NCBI RefSeq assembly: GCF_014642855.1
Contig: NZ_BMJB01000001.1
Coordinates: forward strand, 2,418,001 to 2,482,000
Direction: 5' to 3'
Source of the DNA: Edaphobacter acidisoli
GTDB lineage: Bacteria > Acidobacteriota > Terriglobia > Terriglobales > Acidobacteriaceae
Length of the DNA stretch: 64,000 nt
Numbering within the stretch: position 1 is the first letter of the stretch; every line of letters begins with the position of its first letter. The position numbers and the translations under genes are program-made. The notes below the pieces were generated by a model. The model was not told the DNA's origin. It saw nothing but the letters and a program-made list of their open reading frames with translations, and made no database searches. Shown here in pieces: positions 15,733 through 24,312 of this stretch.

Positions 15733-17115
15733 ATGATTCAGGCATTGCGCTCCAAATTAAAGAACGACCAGCGGTTGGCCCGTCTGTTCATGGGTGGAGC
15801 GTCGGGTGCCGTTGCAAAGGTAGTGGCAGTTCTAGTCAACGCGATCGGTCTGCCGATTACGGTTCGCTACCTGGGCCCCGAGCAGTATGGCTTCTGGGTG
15901 ACCATCAGCACCACCGTCACCATGCTGACGGTGTTTGATCTCGGTATAGCCAATACGCTGGTCAACTGCATCTCGCGCGCTTATGCGGAGCAGTCCGACG
16001 ATATGGCCAAGCGCTACTACGCTACGGCGTTCTGGGCCACGTTTGCCGTCGCTATGGCTTTAGGGGCCGTTGGGGCCTTCGGCTGGCATTTCATCGACTG
16101 GGGGAAGTTGTTCGGATTGAGCGATCCGGTCATGGCCCGCAATGCGGAGATCTGCGCGGCCATCTCGTATGTGTATTTTCTGCTTACGCTGCCGCTTGGC
16201 CTTGCCGCGAAGGTCATGGGCGGCTATCAGCGTGTGCCTGTAGCCAATACCTTCACCATCATCAGCAGCGTGCTGGGCCTGGCTGCGATCATCCTGGTGG
16301 TCCAGCTACGAGGCTCGGTCGTTGCACTGATGACGGCCTTCTGCGCAGCGATGCTGAGTGGAACCGTCCTGCTGAATCTGTGGATGGCGCTTCGGCATGA
16401 ACCACACATCCGTCCCGCACCGCAAAGGGTGCGCCTGTCCCTGGTACGAGAGATCATGAGCCAGGGAATGCTCTTCTTTATTCTTCAATTGTCAGGACTG
16501 GTGGTTTTCAACACGGACAATCTCATCATCGCGCACTTCCTGGGAGCCGAACACGTGACGCCCTATGCGGTTACCTGGAAGCTGGTGAGCTATGCCTCTG
16601 TATTGCAGTCTCTCCTGATACCGTCTCTCTGGCCGGCGCTCTCGGAAGCGTACGCTGGACATGATCTTGTCTGGATTCGCTCGGCATATCGCCGGATCAT
16701 GCGTGCTACCGTATTGACCGTCACGTCGGCCGCTCTGTTCCTTGGATTTGCGGGACGGTGGATTATCAGGGTGTGGGCTGGGTCAGTCGCAGTCCCGGAT
16801 CGGCTCCTTTTATGGAGTATGTGCTTCTGGATAATTCTGCTGGCCATAACTGTCAACCAGGGAGCTTTGCTGGCGGCCACCGAGCAACTCAAATTGCAGG
16901 CCATTTACTCGGGTGTCGCAGCGGCTGTGAATCTTGTGCTCTCGATCGTTCTTGTGCAGCGCCTTGGAGTGATCGGGGTCTTATCAGCAACGATCGTCTC
17001 TTATGTATTATTTATCGTATTTCCCGCAACATGGCAGGTACGGCAGATTTTGCAAGGCCGATATCTACCGTCAAACCCAATCCACGAGGGGAAGATTCAG
17101 GTGGATGTCATTTAA
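15733..17115 (+). CDS. Polysaccharide biosynthesis flippase (Wzx/MVF-superfamily)
   Basis: An integral membrane protein of 460 residues with about 12-14 hydrophobic segments, resembling oligosaccharide flippases that move lipid-linked glycans across the inner membrane. Visible family features are the N-terminal segment ending in a positively charged helix (MIQALRSKLKNDQRLARLF), the block GLPITVRYLGPEQYGFWVT and a second bundle starting NTDNLIIAHFLGAE. ATG 15733 is used; an adjacent TTG at 15730 adds one residue. It is the first gene of a three-gene plus-strand cassette with a methyltransferase and a family 9 glycosyltransferase, which suggests export or modification of a cell-surface glycan. 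Confidence 0.85.
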   Translation: MIQALRSKLKNDQRLARLFMGGASGAVAKVVAVLVNAIGLPITVRYLGPEQYGFWVTISTTVTMLTVFDLGIANTLVNCISRAYAEQSDDMAKRYYATAFWATFAVAMALGAVGAFGWHFIDWGKLFGLSDPVMARNAEICAAISYVYFLLTLPLGLAAKVMGGYQRVPVANTFTIISSVLGLAAIILVVQLRGSVVALMTAFCAAMLSGTVLLNLWMALRHEPHIRPAPQRVRLSLVREIMSQGMLFFILQLSGLVVFNTDNLIIAHFLGAEHVTPYAVTWKLVSYASVLQSLLIPSLWPALSEAYAGHDLVWIRSAYRRIMRATVLTVTSAALFLGFAGRWIIRVWAGSVAVPDRLLLWSMCFWIILLAITVNQGALLAATEQLKLQAIYSGVAAAVNLVLSIVLVQRLGVIGVLSATIVSYVLFIVFPATWQVRQILQGRYLPSNPIHEGKIQVDVI

Positions 17116-17186
17116 GAGTAGAGCCTAGGCTTCTCTTCCGCGTTTTCCGTTCAGACCAAATTTCGATCGAGGTATAACTTTACGAG

Positions 17187-17933
17187 ATGTCACCTATCAC
17201 AGAGAAACTCAAGGCGGCCCTTTGGAAGGCATACGGTAACACAAACAGTCCGGCGGAATGGGATGGAGCTAACTACGGCGGGGGCAAATTAAGCCAGCGA
17301 TTTTGGGAATATCATCAAACGATCGAATTGCTTGATCTCACGCCTGACTCCGTCGTACTGGATATCGGCGGAGGTTCACCGCTTACGGGAGCAGGTTTTT
17401 TTACGACAGTGATCGCCCCCTTTGTTCGTGAAGTGCATGTGCTGGATATGAACATTGGGGAAGTAACAGGCTGCCTTCCTAACATCATCTTTCATCGCAG
17501 CCTGGGGAACTATGAGTCTCTCGCACAATTATTGCAACAAAATCCACAGATAACCCACATTGCTTCTGTCTCTGTGTTTGAACATATTCCGGATGAAATC
17601 CGCAGCGGCATAGTAAAAGCAATCAACGATTGTTTCAGGGGCGATATTTTTGTCGCAACTCTTGAATATCATTCACGCAGTCGTTTTTTTGAGTATCAAT
17701 TGACCACGAAGACGCTGTCTAAATTATTCACGCCCTTCGAACAGTTTTTTCCTGACAAGATTCGTCAATCTCCATTCTGGTGTGAAGACGCGTACAAGCG
17801 CAGTTTTAGACAAAGAGTTATGCGCCGTCTGTTTCCCAATCGGGCATATTCTGCTACCCCACTCTGGTATCCAGTGGCGTTACGATTTAAGAGGCTACAC
17901 GCCGGGTCGTCCGAAGTGACGGTTCAAATTTGA
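17187..17933 (+). CDS. SAM-dependent methyltransferase-like protein
   Basis: A 248-residue soluble protein with a Rossmann-type methyltransferase motif I (VVLDIGGGSPLTGAG, about 54-68), an acidic post-I residue (VHVLDMN) and a motif IV/post-region SVSVFEHIPDE in which the cytosine-free acidic pattern of small-molecule methyltransferases is seen. The C-terminal third (about 150-248) is basic and aromatic with no assignable fold. The gene is clearly more AT-rich than its neighbours, which suggests acquisition from elsewhere or relaxed codon use, typical of surface-glycan genes. It ends 4 bp into an alternative TTG start of the next gene. The substrate is unknown; a glycan or lipid-linked sugar is likely from context. 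Confidence 0.75.
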   Translation: MSPITEKLKAALWKAYGNTNSPAEWDGANYGGGKLSQRFWEYHQTIELLDLTPDSVVLDIGGGSPLTGAGFFTTVIAPFVREVHVLDMNIGEVTGCLPNIIFHRSLGNYESLAQLLQQNPQITHIASVSVFEHIPDEIRSGIVKAINDCFRGDIFVATLEYHSRSRFFEYQLTTKTLSKLFTPFEQFFPDKIRQSPFWCEDAYKRSFRQRVMRRLFPNRAYSATPLWYPVALRFKRLHAGSSEVTVQI

Positions 17934-17998
17934 GCCGTCACTTCAGCGGTTTGTATGCTTCTGAGTGTGACACCGCAGACTTAGGGAGGCGCAGACGT

Positions 17999-19264
17999 GT
18001 GGTATCCAGACTGAAAAGAATCCTCCGCTTCGGGTTTAACTTCGCTATAGCAGGGCGCCTGTTCAAGCTGTATGCTCCGCAATCGCCACCGGAGAAGGCC
18101 GAACGGCCTCGCAAGCTCGCCATCTGCGATCTGATTCCTCACCTCGGTGACAAGGTGATGATCTTCCCGCTGCTGGACGCGCTGCGCCGGGAAAACCCTG
18201 ATCTGGAGATCAGCTACTTCACGTCGGGAGCTGGGCGATTGATCGGTTTGCATCCCGCAGTCGATCACCTCTACTCAATTGCGCGCAGGCCAAAGAAGGG
18301 TCTCCTGCCGCGCCCTTTTTTCTTTGACGTAATCGGTTGGTGGCGGCGTGATCTGCGACCTCTGCGCTTTCATACGGTTGTCGTAGTTCGGGGCGGTGTC
18401 GAGCCTTGGTTTTCTCATCACCTCGCTTGGCTTCTTGGCGGCAAAGCGCGCGTGGCTTACAGCCCCGAGTTGGAACCCGAACGATGGGAGAGCCAGTTCG
18501 GTATCTCGCCGCTGCTGACCGCAGAGGTGCGGGAGATGCACGGCATTCACGAAGTCTCTCGAGCAAGCGAAGTATTACAGCTTGCCGGATTGTTGAAGAA
18601 GCCGGTCGATATTCAGCAACCCGTAGAGAGCATGGTTGCCATTGCCAGGAGCGAGAAAGCGCGGGATTACCTGGCGAGCCTTGGCCTGGCAAACCGGCCT
18701 TATGCTGTGATTGGTCCCGGAGCGTCGTTGCCGCGACGCGCCTGGCCCGCCCGGGATTTTGCTGAACTGGCGAGGCTGGAGTTTTTGTCTCGTGGCTGGC
18801 GGACGGTAATCGTTGGCGGACCCGAGATAGCCGAAGCCGCCGAGACTATCAGCAAATATCTTGGCGGAGACGTGCTGAACCTTTCAGGCAAAACGGACTT
18901 CGAACAGCTCACCGCTGTTTGCGGAAGAGCGCAGTGCTTTATTGGCAATGACTCCGGAACAACCCATGTAGCCGGAGCGTGCGGCGTGCCGTCGTTGCTG
19001 GTGACTGCCTTTGCGAGCGGCAGCAGACCGAGCCATCATGCATCGCCGCTCCGCTCTCACCCGCTTGGACCATGGGTTGCTATTGTGCAGCCAGAGTACC
19101 AGCTCGCACCATGCACGACGGAGTGCGTGGCGACAGAACTTCACTGTCTCGCGCAGGTCAGTGTGGAGATGGCGCAGAGGGCTTTGCAACAGCTCATCCA
19201 GGAAGCTGAGAGCAGTGGGCGCGAGAAGCTATCTCCGCACGAAGGCACTGGGGTTTCGCGTTGA
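17999..19264 (+). CDS. Glycosyltransferase family 9 protein (heptosyltransferase-like)
   Basis: A 421-residue GT-B glycosyltransferase related to ADP-heptose:LPS heptosyltransferases. The start at GTG 17999 follows GGGAGG by 9 bases; a TTG at 17930, overlapping the previous stop, would add 23 residues. N-domain: LAICDLIPHLGDKVMIFPLL, the family's substrate-loop block. C-domain: VIGPGASLPRRAWPARDFAEL and NLSGKTDFEQLTAVC, then FIGNDSGTTHVAGACGVPSLL, the nucleotide-sugar site. It probably adds a sugar to a lipid-linked or LPS core acceptor at the inner face of the membrane. A hairpin without a T tract lies just beyond its stop. Confidence 0.88.
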   Translation: MVSRLKRILRFGFNFAIAGRLFKLYAPQSPPEKAERPRKLAICDLIPHLGDKVMIFPLLDALRRENPDLEISYFTSGAGRLIGLHPAVDHLYSIARRPKKGLLPRPFFFDVIGWWRRDLRPLRFHTVVVVRGGVEPWFSHHLAWLLGGKARVAYSPELEPERWESQFGISPLLTAEVREMHGIHEVSRASEVLQLAGLLKKPVDIQQPVESMVAIARSEKARDYLASLGLANRPYAVIGPGASLPRRAWPARDFAELARLEFLSRGWRTVIVGGPEIAEAAETISKYLGGDVLNLSGKTDFEQLTAVCGRAQCFIGNDSGTTHVAGACGVPSLLVTAFASGSRPSHHASPLRSHPLGPWVAIVQPEYQLAPCTTECVATELHCLAQVSVEMAQRALQQLIQEAESSGREKLSPHEGTGVSR

Positions 19265-19266
19265 CC

Positions 19267-19291
19267 GGCGGAGGTGTGTTACACCTCCGCC
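19267..19291. terminator. Bidirectional stem-loop between convergent genes
   Basis: A perfect 11-bp stem GGCGGAGGTGT/ACACCTCCGCC with a 3-base loop, lying in the 33-base gap between the stops of the glycosyltransferase and msrA. Neither strand has a T tract, so termination efficiency is uncertain. Confidence 0.6.
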
Positions 19292-19297
19292 CTGGAC

Positions 19298-19792
19298 TTA
19301 GATGTGGCAGCTGACCATGCCGCGTTTTTCGAGGTAGCGCTGGTGGTACTCCTCGGCTTTCCAGAACGACATTGCCGGGACTACTTGCGTAGCGATGGGG
19401 TTGCGGTAGGTGCCTGAGGCGTTTAGCTCGGCGATGCGGGCTTTGGCTTCGCGGAACTGCTCGTCGTTGTGGGTGAAGATGACGCTGCGGTATTGGGTGC
19501 CGAAGTCCGGACCCTGGCGGTTGACCTGTGTAGGGTCGTGCAGCGCAAAGAATGCATCGAGCAGAGCGTCGAAGCTGATACGCGATGGGTCGAACTTGAC
19601 TTGAACAACTTCCGCGTGGCCGGTGCGGTCCGTACAAACGTCCTGATAGGTTGGGTGTTCGAGGTTGCCGCCTTCGTATCCTGCGGCCGTGTCGATAACA
19701 CCTGTGAGTTCATTGAATCGGGCTTCTACTCCCCAGAAACATCCTGCACCAAAGGTCGCTGTTTCAATTGCCACTGCGTATTGCTCCTTCAC
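19298..19792 (-). CDS. msrA: Peptide-methionine (S)-S-oxide reductase
   Basis: A 164-residue cytosolic enzyme that reduces methionine-S-sulfoxide in proteins and free methionine with thioredoxin. The catalytic cysteine is in the GAGCFWGVEARF motif (about 16-27). Other family blocks are GYEGGNLEHPTYQDVC, TGHAEVVQVKFDP, GTQYRSVIF and the C-terminal EEYHQRYLEKRG. A C-terminal cysteine (VSCHI) may resolve the sulfenate. There is no MsrB domain. Converges with the glycosyltransferase gene. Confidence 0.95.
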   Translation of the reverse strand: MKEQYAVAIETATFGAGCFWGVEARFNELTGVIDTAAGYEGGNLEHPTYQDVCTDRTGHAEVVQVKFDPSRISFDALLDAFFALHDPTQVNRQGPDFGTQYRSVIFTHNDEQFREAKARIAELNASGTYRNPIATQVVPAMSFWKAEEYHQRYLEKRGMVSCHI

Positions 19793-19842
19793 TACCAGTA
19801 TTGGATGCTTTTCACCGGCCGATTGTCATCACCCTCATGATT

Positions 19843-19872
19843 AAAACCTGAGGAAACCTGTTGCACCTCAGG
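19843..19872 (-). terminator. Probable terminator of rluB
   Basis: Stem CCTGAGG (19847-19853) and CCTCAGG (19866-19872) with a 12-base loop, followed on the minus strand by TTTTAATC. It is 91 bases past the rluB stop and 51 bases before the msrA start. Confidence 0.55.
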
Positions 19873-19962
19873 CTACACAGCGGGAAGTATTCTTGCGCCG
19901 CCAACGCAGCGAGTCAAGAGACGAAAGTGTTAGATGAATGGGGGAGCCAAGGTGGATACCCT

Positions 19963-20901
19963 TCACCGCTCCGTGCGATGGCCCTGACGGGAATTGCCTC
20001 TGCGAGCTGGCTTTGCGGTATAGCTGCGAGGTGATTTTGCGGCCTTCTTTTTTGCTGGAGATTTGAGCTGGGCAAATTCGGGCGTTCTCTTTTTGGGGAC
20101 GACCTTTTTGCCTTCGGCTGCGCGGCCGAGCGCCGTTACCTCGCCGGGGGTCAGCTCGCGGAACTCGCCGGGGGGGACGTCGAGGCGGAGTGCACCGTAA
20201 CCGATGCGGCGAATCTTTTCGACGTGATGGCCGATCTCCTCGAACATCTTGCGGATCTGACGGTTGCGGCCCTCGGTCAAGGTGAGCTCGAACCAGGGAT
20301 TGTCGCCTCCTCGCACCTGCTCGACCTTTGCCGGAGCGGTGATGACACGATCGCGGCGGCCGGAGCGGACTTCGTTGAGGCGGCCGCGGTCGATCATGAT
20401 GCCCTGGCGGATCTGGTCGAGGCCGGTGGAGGATGGGGCTCCGCTGATTTTGACCAGGTAGGTCTTCTCGACGCCGGTTGCAGCTTTTGAGAGCGCGTTG
20501 GCGAGTTCGCCGTCGTTGGTCATCAGCAGCAGGCCTTCGCTGAGGTAGTCGAGGCGGCCTACGGGGTAGAGGCGCGCCTGCTCACTGCGCGGGCCTTTCT
20601 GCTTTGCCATCAGGTCCATGACGGTGGGGCGGCCTTCGGGGTCGTCGAGGGTAGTGACGTAGCCGCGCGGCTTGTTGAGCATATAGTAGCGATGGCGCTC
20701 GGGGCCGTGGAGCAGCTTGCCGTCGACGCGGATGTGGTCGCGCGTGGCGTCGTGGCGGGTGCCCAGCTCGGTGACCACCTTGCCGTTAACCTGGACGCGG
20801 CCGGCGAGGATGAGCTCCTCGGCCTTGCGGCGGCTGGCGATGCCTGCCTGGGCCAGGATCTTCTGCAGGCGGTCGCCCTGGGGTTCGGTGTTCTGAGACA
20901 T
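19963..20901 (-). CDS. rluB: Ribosomal large-subunit pseudouridine synthase B family
   Basis: A 312-residue RNA pseudouridine synthase of the RsuA/RluB/E/F group. Residues about 10-57 form an S4 RNA-binding domain (DRLQKILAQAGIASRRKAEEL). The catalytic domain follows, with MLNKPRGYVTTLDDPEGR and the active-site aspartate in PVGRLDYLSEGLLLMTNDG, then LTEGRNRQIRKMFE. A basic, lysine-rich tail (about 265-312) adds nonspecific RNA affinity. Its place next to scpB matches the conserved scpA-scpB-rluB order of many bacteria, with an 82-base gap here. Confidence 0.93.
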   Translation of the reverse strand: MSQNTEPQGDRLQKILAQAGIASRRKAEELILAGRVQVNGKVVTELGTRHDATRDHIRVDGKLLHGPERHRYYMLNKPRGYVTTLDDPEGRPTVMDLMAKQKGPRSEQARLYPVGRLDYLSEGLLLMTNDGELANALSKAATGVEKTYLVKISGAPSSTGLDQIRQGIMIDRGRLNEVRSGRRDRVITAPAKVEQVRGGDNPWFELTLTEGRNRQIRKMFEEIGHHVEKIRRIGYGALRLDVPPGEFRELTPGEVTALGRAAEGKKVVPKKRTPEFAQLKSPAKKKAAKSPRSYTAKPARRGNSRQGHRTER

Positions 20902-20983
20902 AGAGACTTATTATCGCCTGTCTGCGCCTTTCGCGCCTGAGGCGAAGATACTCGAAGCAAACTTCGAGTCGATGTGCAGATCG

Positions 20984-22042
20984 TCACTCTGTGGGTTGAG
21001 CTTCGGGCTCGGTCTCTGGCTGGCTTTCTTTTGCAGCAGCGTCTTCGGCTGCTTCGTCGGTTGTCATTGCGCTGGCAGCTTCAACCGTGCTTGATGGCTC
21101 GTCTTCGTCTGGCGATGTTGCGCCTTCCGCTTGCTCGGCTTCTTCGGCGGGGTGCTGCATGGGAATCTCTTCCTGCTCGGCCAGCTCGCCGGCCATCTTC
21201 TCGAACTCCTCGATGCTGGGCAGCTCGCCAATGTCCTTGAGGCCGAAGCGCACGAGGAAGTCGCGGGTGGTTTTGTAGAGGATGGGACGGCCGATGACCT
21301 GTTTGCGGCCCGCAGTCGTGACGAGCTTGCGCGACATGAGCGAGCCGAGCACGCCGCCGGAGTCGACGCCACGGATCTCGGATATCTCTGGCGCGGTGAC
21401 GGGCTGCTTGTAGGCAACGACGGCCAGGGTTTCGAGCGCCTGGAGTGAGAGCTTCAGGGGCGGCTTGAGCGATTTGACGAAGCCGCGGACGGCGTCGTGG
21501 TACTCGGGCTTGGTGGCCATGCGATAGCCGCCTGCGACCTCGCGGATTTCGAGACCACGGTCGCCATTGGCGTAGTCGCCGATGAGCTGGTCGAGGATAG
21601 CGCGGAAATACTCGCGCAGTTTGCGCTCTTTCTCGCGCGCGGCTTTTTTCTCGTCCTTGTCCTCGGGTGTTACAGGTGCGCTTGCCTGCTCTGCTGGCGC
21701 GGGTTCGGGTTCGGCAATGGCCGCATCGATGGAGGGCTCGGCATCGTCCTCCGAACTCATCGCGGCGTTGTCTATTTGTGCATGGTGACGAGCTTCGCGC
21801 AGCACTGCGGCCTCGTGCTCGGCGGCTTCGTGCAGGGCGCGGTCGCGCTCGGCGGCTTGCTCGGCTTCGCCGAATTCGTCTGCCTCGGTGGACTGCTCTT
21901 CTAACGAGAGCGCTTGCTGCGCTGACTCGATGTGATCGAGCTCGGACTGGCCCTCGTGGCCAAGCAGGCCGACGAGCTGGGCAAGGGTGACGGGTTCTTC
22001 CGAGGCGTAGATGACGGCTTCGATTTTGGCTTTGAGGCTCAT
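20984..22042 (-). CDS. scpB: Segregation and condensation protein B with an acidic insertion
   Basis: ScpB forms the Smc-ScpAB condensin by dimerising and binding ScpA. Start at ATG 22042 (MSLKAKIEAVIYASEEPVT), the usual ScpB N-terminus; the open frame upstream is a shadow of the divergent xylanase. It has 352 residues against about 180-220 usually. Family blocks: GGYRMATKPEY, LSLQALETLAVVAYKQPVT, EIRGVDSGGVL and IGRPILYKTT. The extra length is an Ala/Glu-rich charged insertion splitting the first winged-helix region (about 33-140) and an acidic tail of about 75 residues. The xylanase gene separates it from scpA. Confidence 0.9.
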   Translation of the reverse strand: MSLKAKIEAVIYASEEPVTLAQLVGLLGHEGQSELDHIESAQQALSLEEQSTEADEFGEAEQAAERDRALHEAAEHEAAVLREARHHAQIDNAAMSSEDDAEPSIDAAIAEPEPAPAEQASAPVTPEDKDEKKAAREKERKLREYFRAILDQLIGDYANGDRGLEIREVAGGYRMATKPEYHDAVRGFVKSLKPPLKLSLQALETLAVVAYKQPVTAPEISEIRGVDSGGVLGSLMSRKLVTTAGRKQVIGRPILYKTTRDFLVRFGLKDIGELPSIEEFEKMAGELAEQEEIPMQHPAEEAEQAEGATSPDEDEPSSTVEAASAMTTDEAAEDAAAKESQPETEPEAQPTE

Positions 22043-22115
22043 GGTCTCTGTGGTCTTCCCTAAGCATACCCAACACCGCTTATGATTGCTTGCGAGTACA
22101 GGAGACCCCAGGCAA

Positions 22116-23273
22116 ATGACGCAGGCCCCAAGAGAGTTGACTCGCAGAGAATGGCTCAAACATGCGGCTGTGCTGGCTGCGGCTTCTTCCGTGCCAGGCT
22201 TGCTGGCGGAGACTGGCGACACTTCGGATGGTGACGAGATTACGGGTGCGGGTTCGCTGAAGGCACATGCCGCCGCGCGCGGGCTGCTGACCGGCTGCGC
22301 CGTGAATGCTGGGCTTTTCCGCAGTGATCCGGCCTTTCGCAAGCTGATTGCGCAACAGTACAGCATTGTTGTGCCGGAGAACTGCATGAAGTTTGGCTAT
22401 CTGCAGCCTGCGCCGAACAGCTACAACTTTACTGATGCGGACGCTCTGGTTGCGTTTGCCGAGGCGCATGGGATCAAGGTGCGTGGGCATAACTTTGTGT
22501 GGCACGAGGCGTTGCCGAAATGGTTCAACACGACGGTGAACAAAGACAACGCGCGGAAGTTTCTTGTTGACCATATCAACACGGTTGCCGGTCGGTACAA
22601 GGGGAAGATTCACTCGTGGGACGTGGTGAATGAGGCCATCTGGATCAAGGATGGGCGTGCGGATGGGTTGCGGTCTTCGTCGCCGTGGTTCGAGATGCTA
22701 GGGTCGGATTATCTTGATCTTGCTTATCGGACTGCGCGCGAGACTGATCCTCATGCGCTTTTGACTTACAACGACTACGGCATCGAGTACGACACAGATG
22801 AAGAGCAGAAGAAGCGCGATGCAGTGCTTGGGTTGCTGCGAAGGTTTAAGGCGGCAGGGACGCCGATTGATGCGCTTGGGATTCAGTCGCACATTCATGC
22901 GGGCGGGACGGAGACGTATGGCAAAGGGCTTCGCCGGTTGATTGATGACGCGGGCGGGATGGGCTTGCAGGTCTTCATCACCGAGATGGATGTGAAGGAT
23001 GATGGTGTCGCCTCGGACGATATCGCTGTGCGCGATAAGACCGTTGCCGAGGTTTATGGGAATTATCTGGATACCGTGCTGCGTGGGCCGGAGGTGAAGG
23101 CTGTGCTGACGTGGGGCGTTACGGATAAAAATACGTGGCTGAATGGAGGGACAAAGTTTCGGCCGCTGCATCCGGCGCGGGCGCAGAGGCCGCTGCCGTT
23201 TGATGCGGATTACAAGCCTACGCCTGCGTTCTTTGCTATGCGGAAGAGCTTTGATGAGGCGAGGGCGCGGTAG
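22116..23273 (+). CDS. GH10 endo-1,4-beta-xylanase, secreted
   Basis: A 385-residue xylanase that cuts internal beta-1,4 bonds of xylan. ATG 22116 is chosen because it gives a compact Tat-like signal (LTRREWLKHAAVLAAAS, residues 8-24) and follows AGGAG by 11 bases. The acid/base glutamate is in WDVVNEAIW and the nucleophile in FITEMDVKDDG; other GH10 blocks are PENCMKFG, GHNFVWHEALPKW and NDYGIEY. There is no carbohydrate-binding module. It lies alone on the plus strand between scpA and scpB, interrupting a usually contiguous housekeeping cluster. Its regulation cannot be read, and it may work with the glucuronoxylan locus at 51-63 kb. Confidence 0.93.
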   Translation: MTQAPRELTRREWLKHAAVLAAASSVPGLLAETGDTSDGDEITGAGSLKAHAAARGLLTGCAVNAGLFRSDPAFRKLIAQQYSIVVPENCMKFGYLQPAPNSYNFTDADALVAFAEAHGIKVRGHNFVWHEALPKWFNTTVNKDNARKFLVDHINTVAGRYKGKIHSWDVVNEAIWIKDGRADGLRSSSPWFEMLGSDYLDLAYRTARETDPHALLTYNDYGIEYDTDEEQKKRDAVLGLLRRFKAAGTPIDALGIQSHIHAGGTETYGKGLRRLIDDAGGMGLQVFITEMDVKDDGVASDDIAVRDKTVAEVYGNYLDTVLRGPEVKAVLTWGVTDKNTWLNGGTKFRPLHPARAQRPLPFDADYKPTPAFFAMRKSFDEARAR

Positions 23274-23292
23274 GGATCGTGCATCAGCATGC

Positions 23293-23335
23293 AAACAGCA
23301 GATTCCTCCGCTGCGCTACGGAATGGAAATGCAAA
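23293..23335. repeat. 43-base direct repeat, copy 1
   Basis: This 43-base sequence recurs at 25957-25999 in the same orientation with one base changed (G/C at its centre). The core ATTCCTCCGCTGCGCTACGG and following AAT form a loose palindrome (ATTCC and GGAAT arms). It sits between the xylanase and scpA stops. The two copies bracket the scpA-trpS pair. Confidence 0.75.
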
Positions 23336-23353
23336 TGATGCAGCTTCCCTGCC

Positions 23354-24301
23354 CTATCGCCAGTCGTCGCGGGCCTGGGCGTGGTCGGCTACGGCTTGAT
23401 CGAAGTTTGCGGATTTCTTGACGAGGATGTCGCCGTGCAGTGCGGGCTGATGCAGGAGTACAGCCTGGAGGCGCACCAGCTCGAGCATGGCAAGGAACAT
23501 GCAGATCAACGCACGCTCGGTGTGGGTGTTGTGCAGCAGGCGGCGCAGGCTGACGGGCTTGTCTTCCATGATGAGGCGGCGCTTGACGTAGTCGAGCATC
23601 TGCGCGACCGTGACGGACTCCTCATCGACGTTCAGGACGGGACGCTCGCGCAGGCGCGTGAGGATCTCTTGAAAGACGCGGACGAGATCGACCGTGTCGG
23701 CGGCTATCTCCTGTTCGAGGCTGGCGTCTTCGCCCTGTTCGCGGCGGAAGTTGCTGAGGCCGGGGTTGGACCAGGTGGCCTCTTCGATCTGCTGCTTCTG
23801 GAGCAGCATCTGCGCGGCGGCTTTGAAGCGCTCGTGTTCGAGCAGGCGCTCGACCAGTTCGCGGCGCGGGTCTTCTGCGTCGGCGCCGGTGACGTCGGAG
23901 GGGTCGCGCGGCAGGAGCATCTTCGACTTGATGTGAATCAGGAGGGAGGCCATGTAGATGAACTCGCCGGCGGAGTCTACGTCAACTTGCTTCAGGTGGT
24001 GCGTGTAGTCGAGGAACTGGCTGGTGATGCGGGCGATGGGGATGTCGTAGATGTCGATGTTCTGCTTGCGGATGAGGTCGAGCAGAAGGTCGAGCGGGCC
24101 GTCGTAGACCAGGCCGACGGTGACGGAGAAAGGAAACTGCGAGGCTTCTTCTTTTTCCTTTTTCTCTTTTTCGGCGGCGGTCGGTTTGGGGGCGGGCGGT
24201 GGTTCGGGCACGGGTGGGTGCTGGAGCTGGAATGGCTCCTGCGGCTCTGCGCCTGCTTCGTGCTGCTCGGCAGCTTCGGGTTGGATGATTTCGTCAGCCA
24301 T
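23354..24301 (-). CDS. scpA: Segregation and condensation protein A
   Basis: A 315-residue kleisin subunit of Smc-ScpAB, bridging the SMC heads. After a Pro/Glu/Lys-rich N-terminal extension (about 1-55) the ScpA fold starts at FSVTVGLVYDGPLDLLLDLI; the SMC-neck-binding helices continue through IPIARITSQFLDYTH and SAGEFIYMASLLIHIKSKMLLP. The C-terminal winged helix (about 230-300) ends in DWR. It starts 11 bases after the trpS stop, so the two form an operon. The N-terminal extension parallels the charged insertion in the local ScpB. Confidence 0.93.
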   Translation of the reverse strand: MADEIIQPEAAEQHEAGAEPQEPFQLQHPPVPEPPPAPKPTAAEKEKKEKEEASQFPFSVTVGLVYDGPLDLLLDLIRKQNIDIYDIPIARITSQFLDYTHHLKQVDVDSAGEFIYMASLLIHIKSKMLLPRDPSDVTGADAEDPRRELVERLLEHERFKAAAQMLLQKQQIEEATWSNPGLSNFRREQGEDASLEQEIAADTVDLVRVFQEILTRLRERPVLNVDEESVTVAQMLDYVKRRLIMEDKPVSLRRLLHNTHTERALICMFLAMLELVRLQAVLLHQPALHGDILVKKSANFDQAVADHAQARDDWR

Positions 24302-24312
24302 GCGGTGTTGTT

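Noticed and set aside
15374..15745. N-terminal extension of the helicase to 15745
   Set aside because: The extension has no helicase-family similarity, runs through the predicted promoter and leader hairpins, and has no ribosome site at its start.
22043..22387. N-terminal extension of scpB to 22387
   Set aside because: The extra residues lie antisense to the xylanase coding region, and ScpB homologues start at the MSLKAK-type N-terminus.
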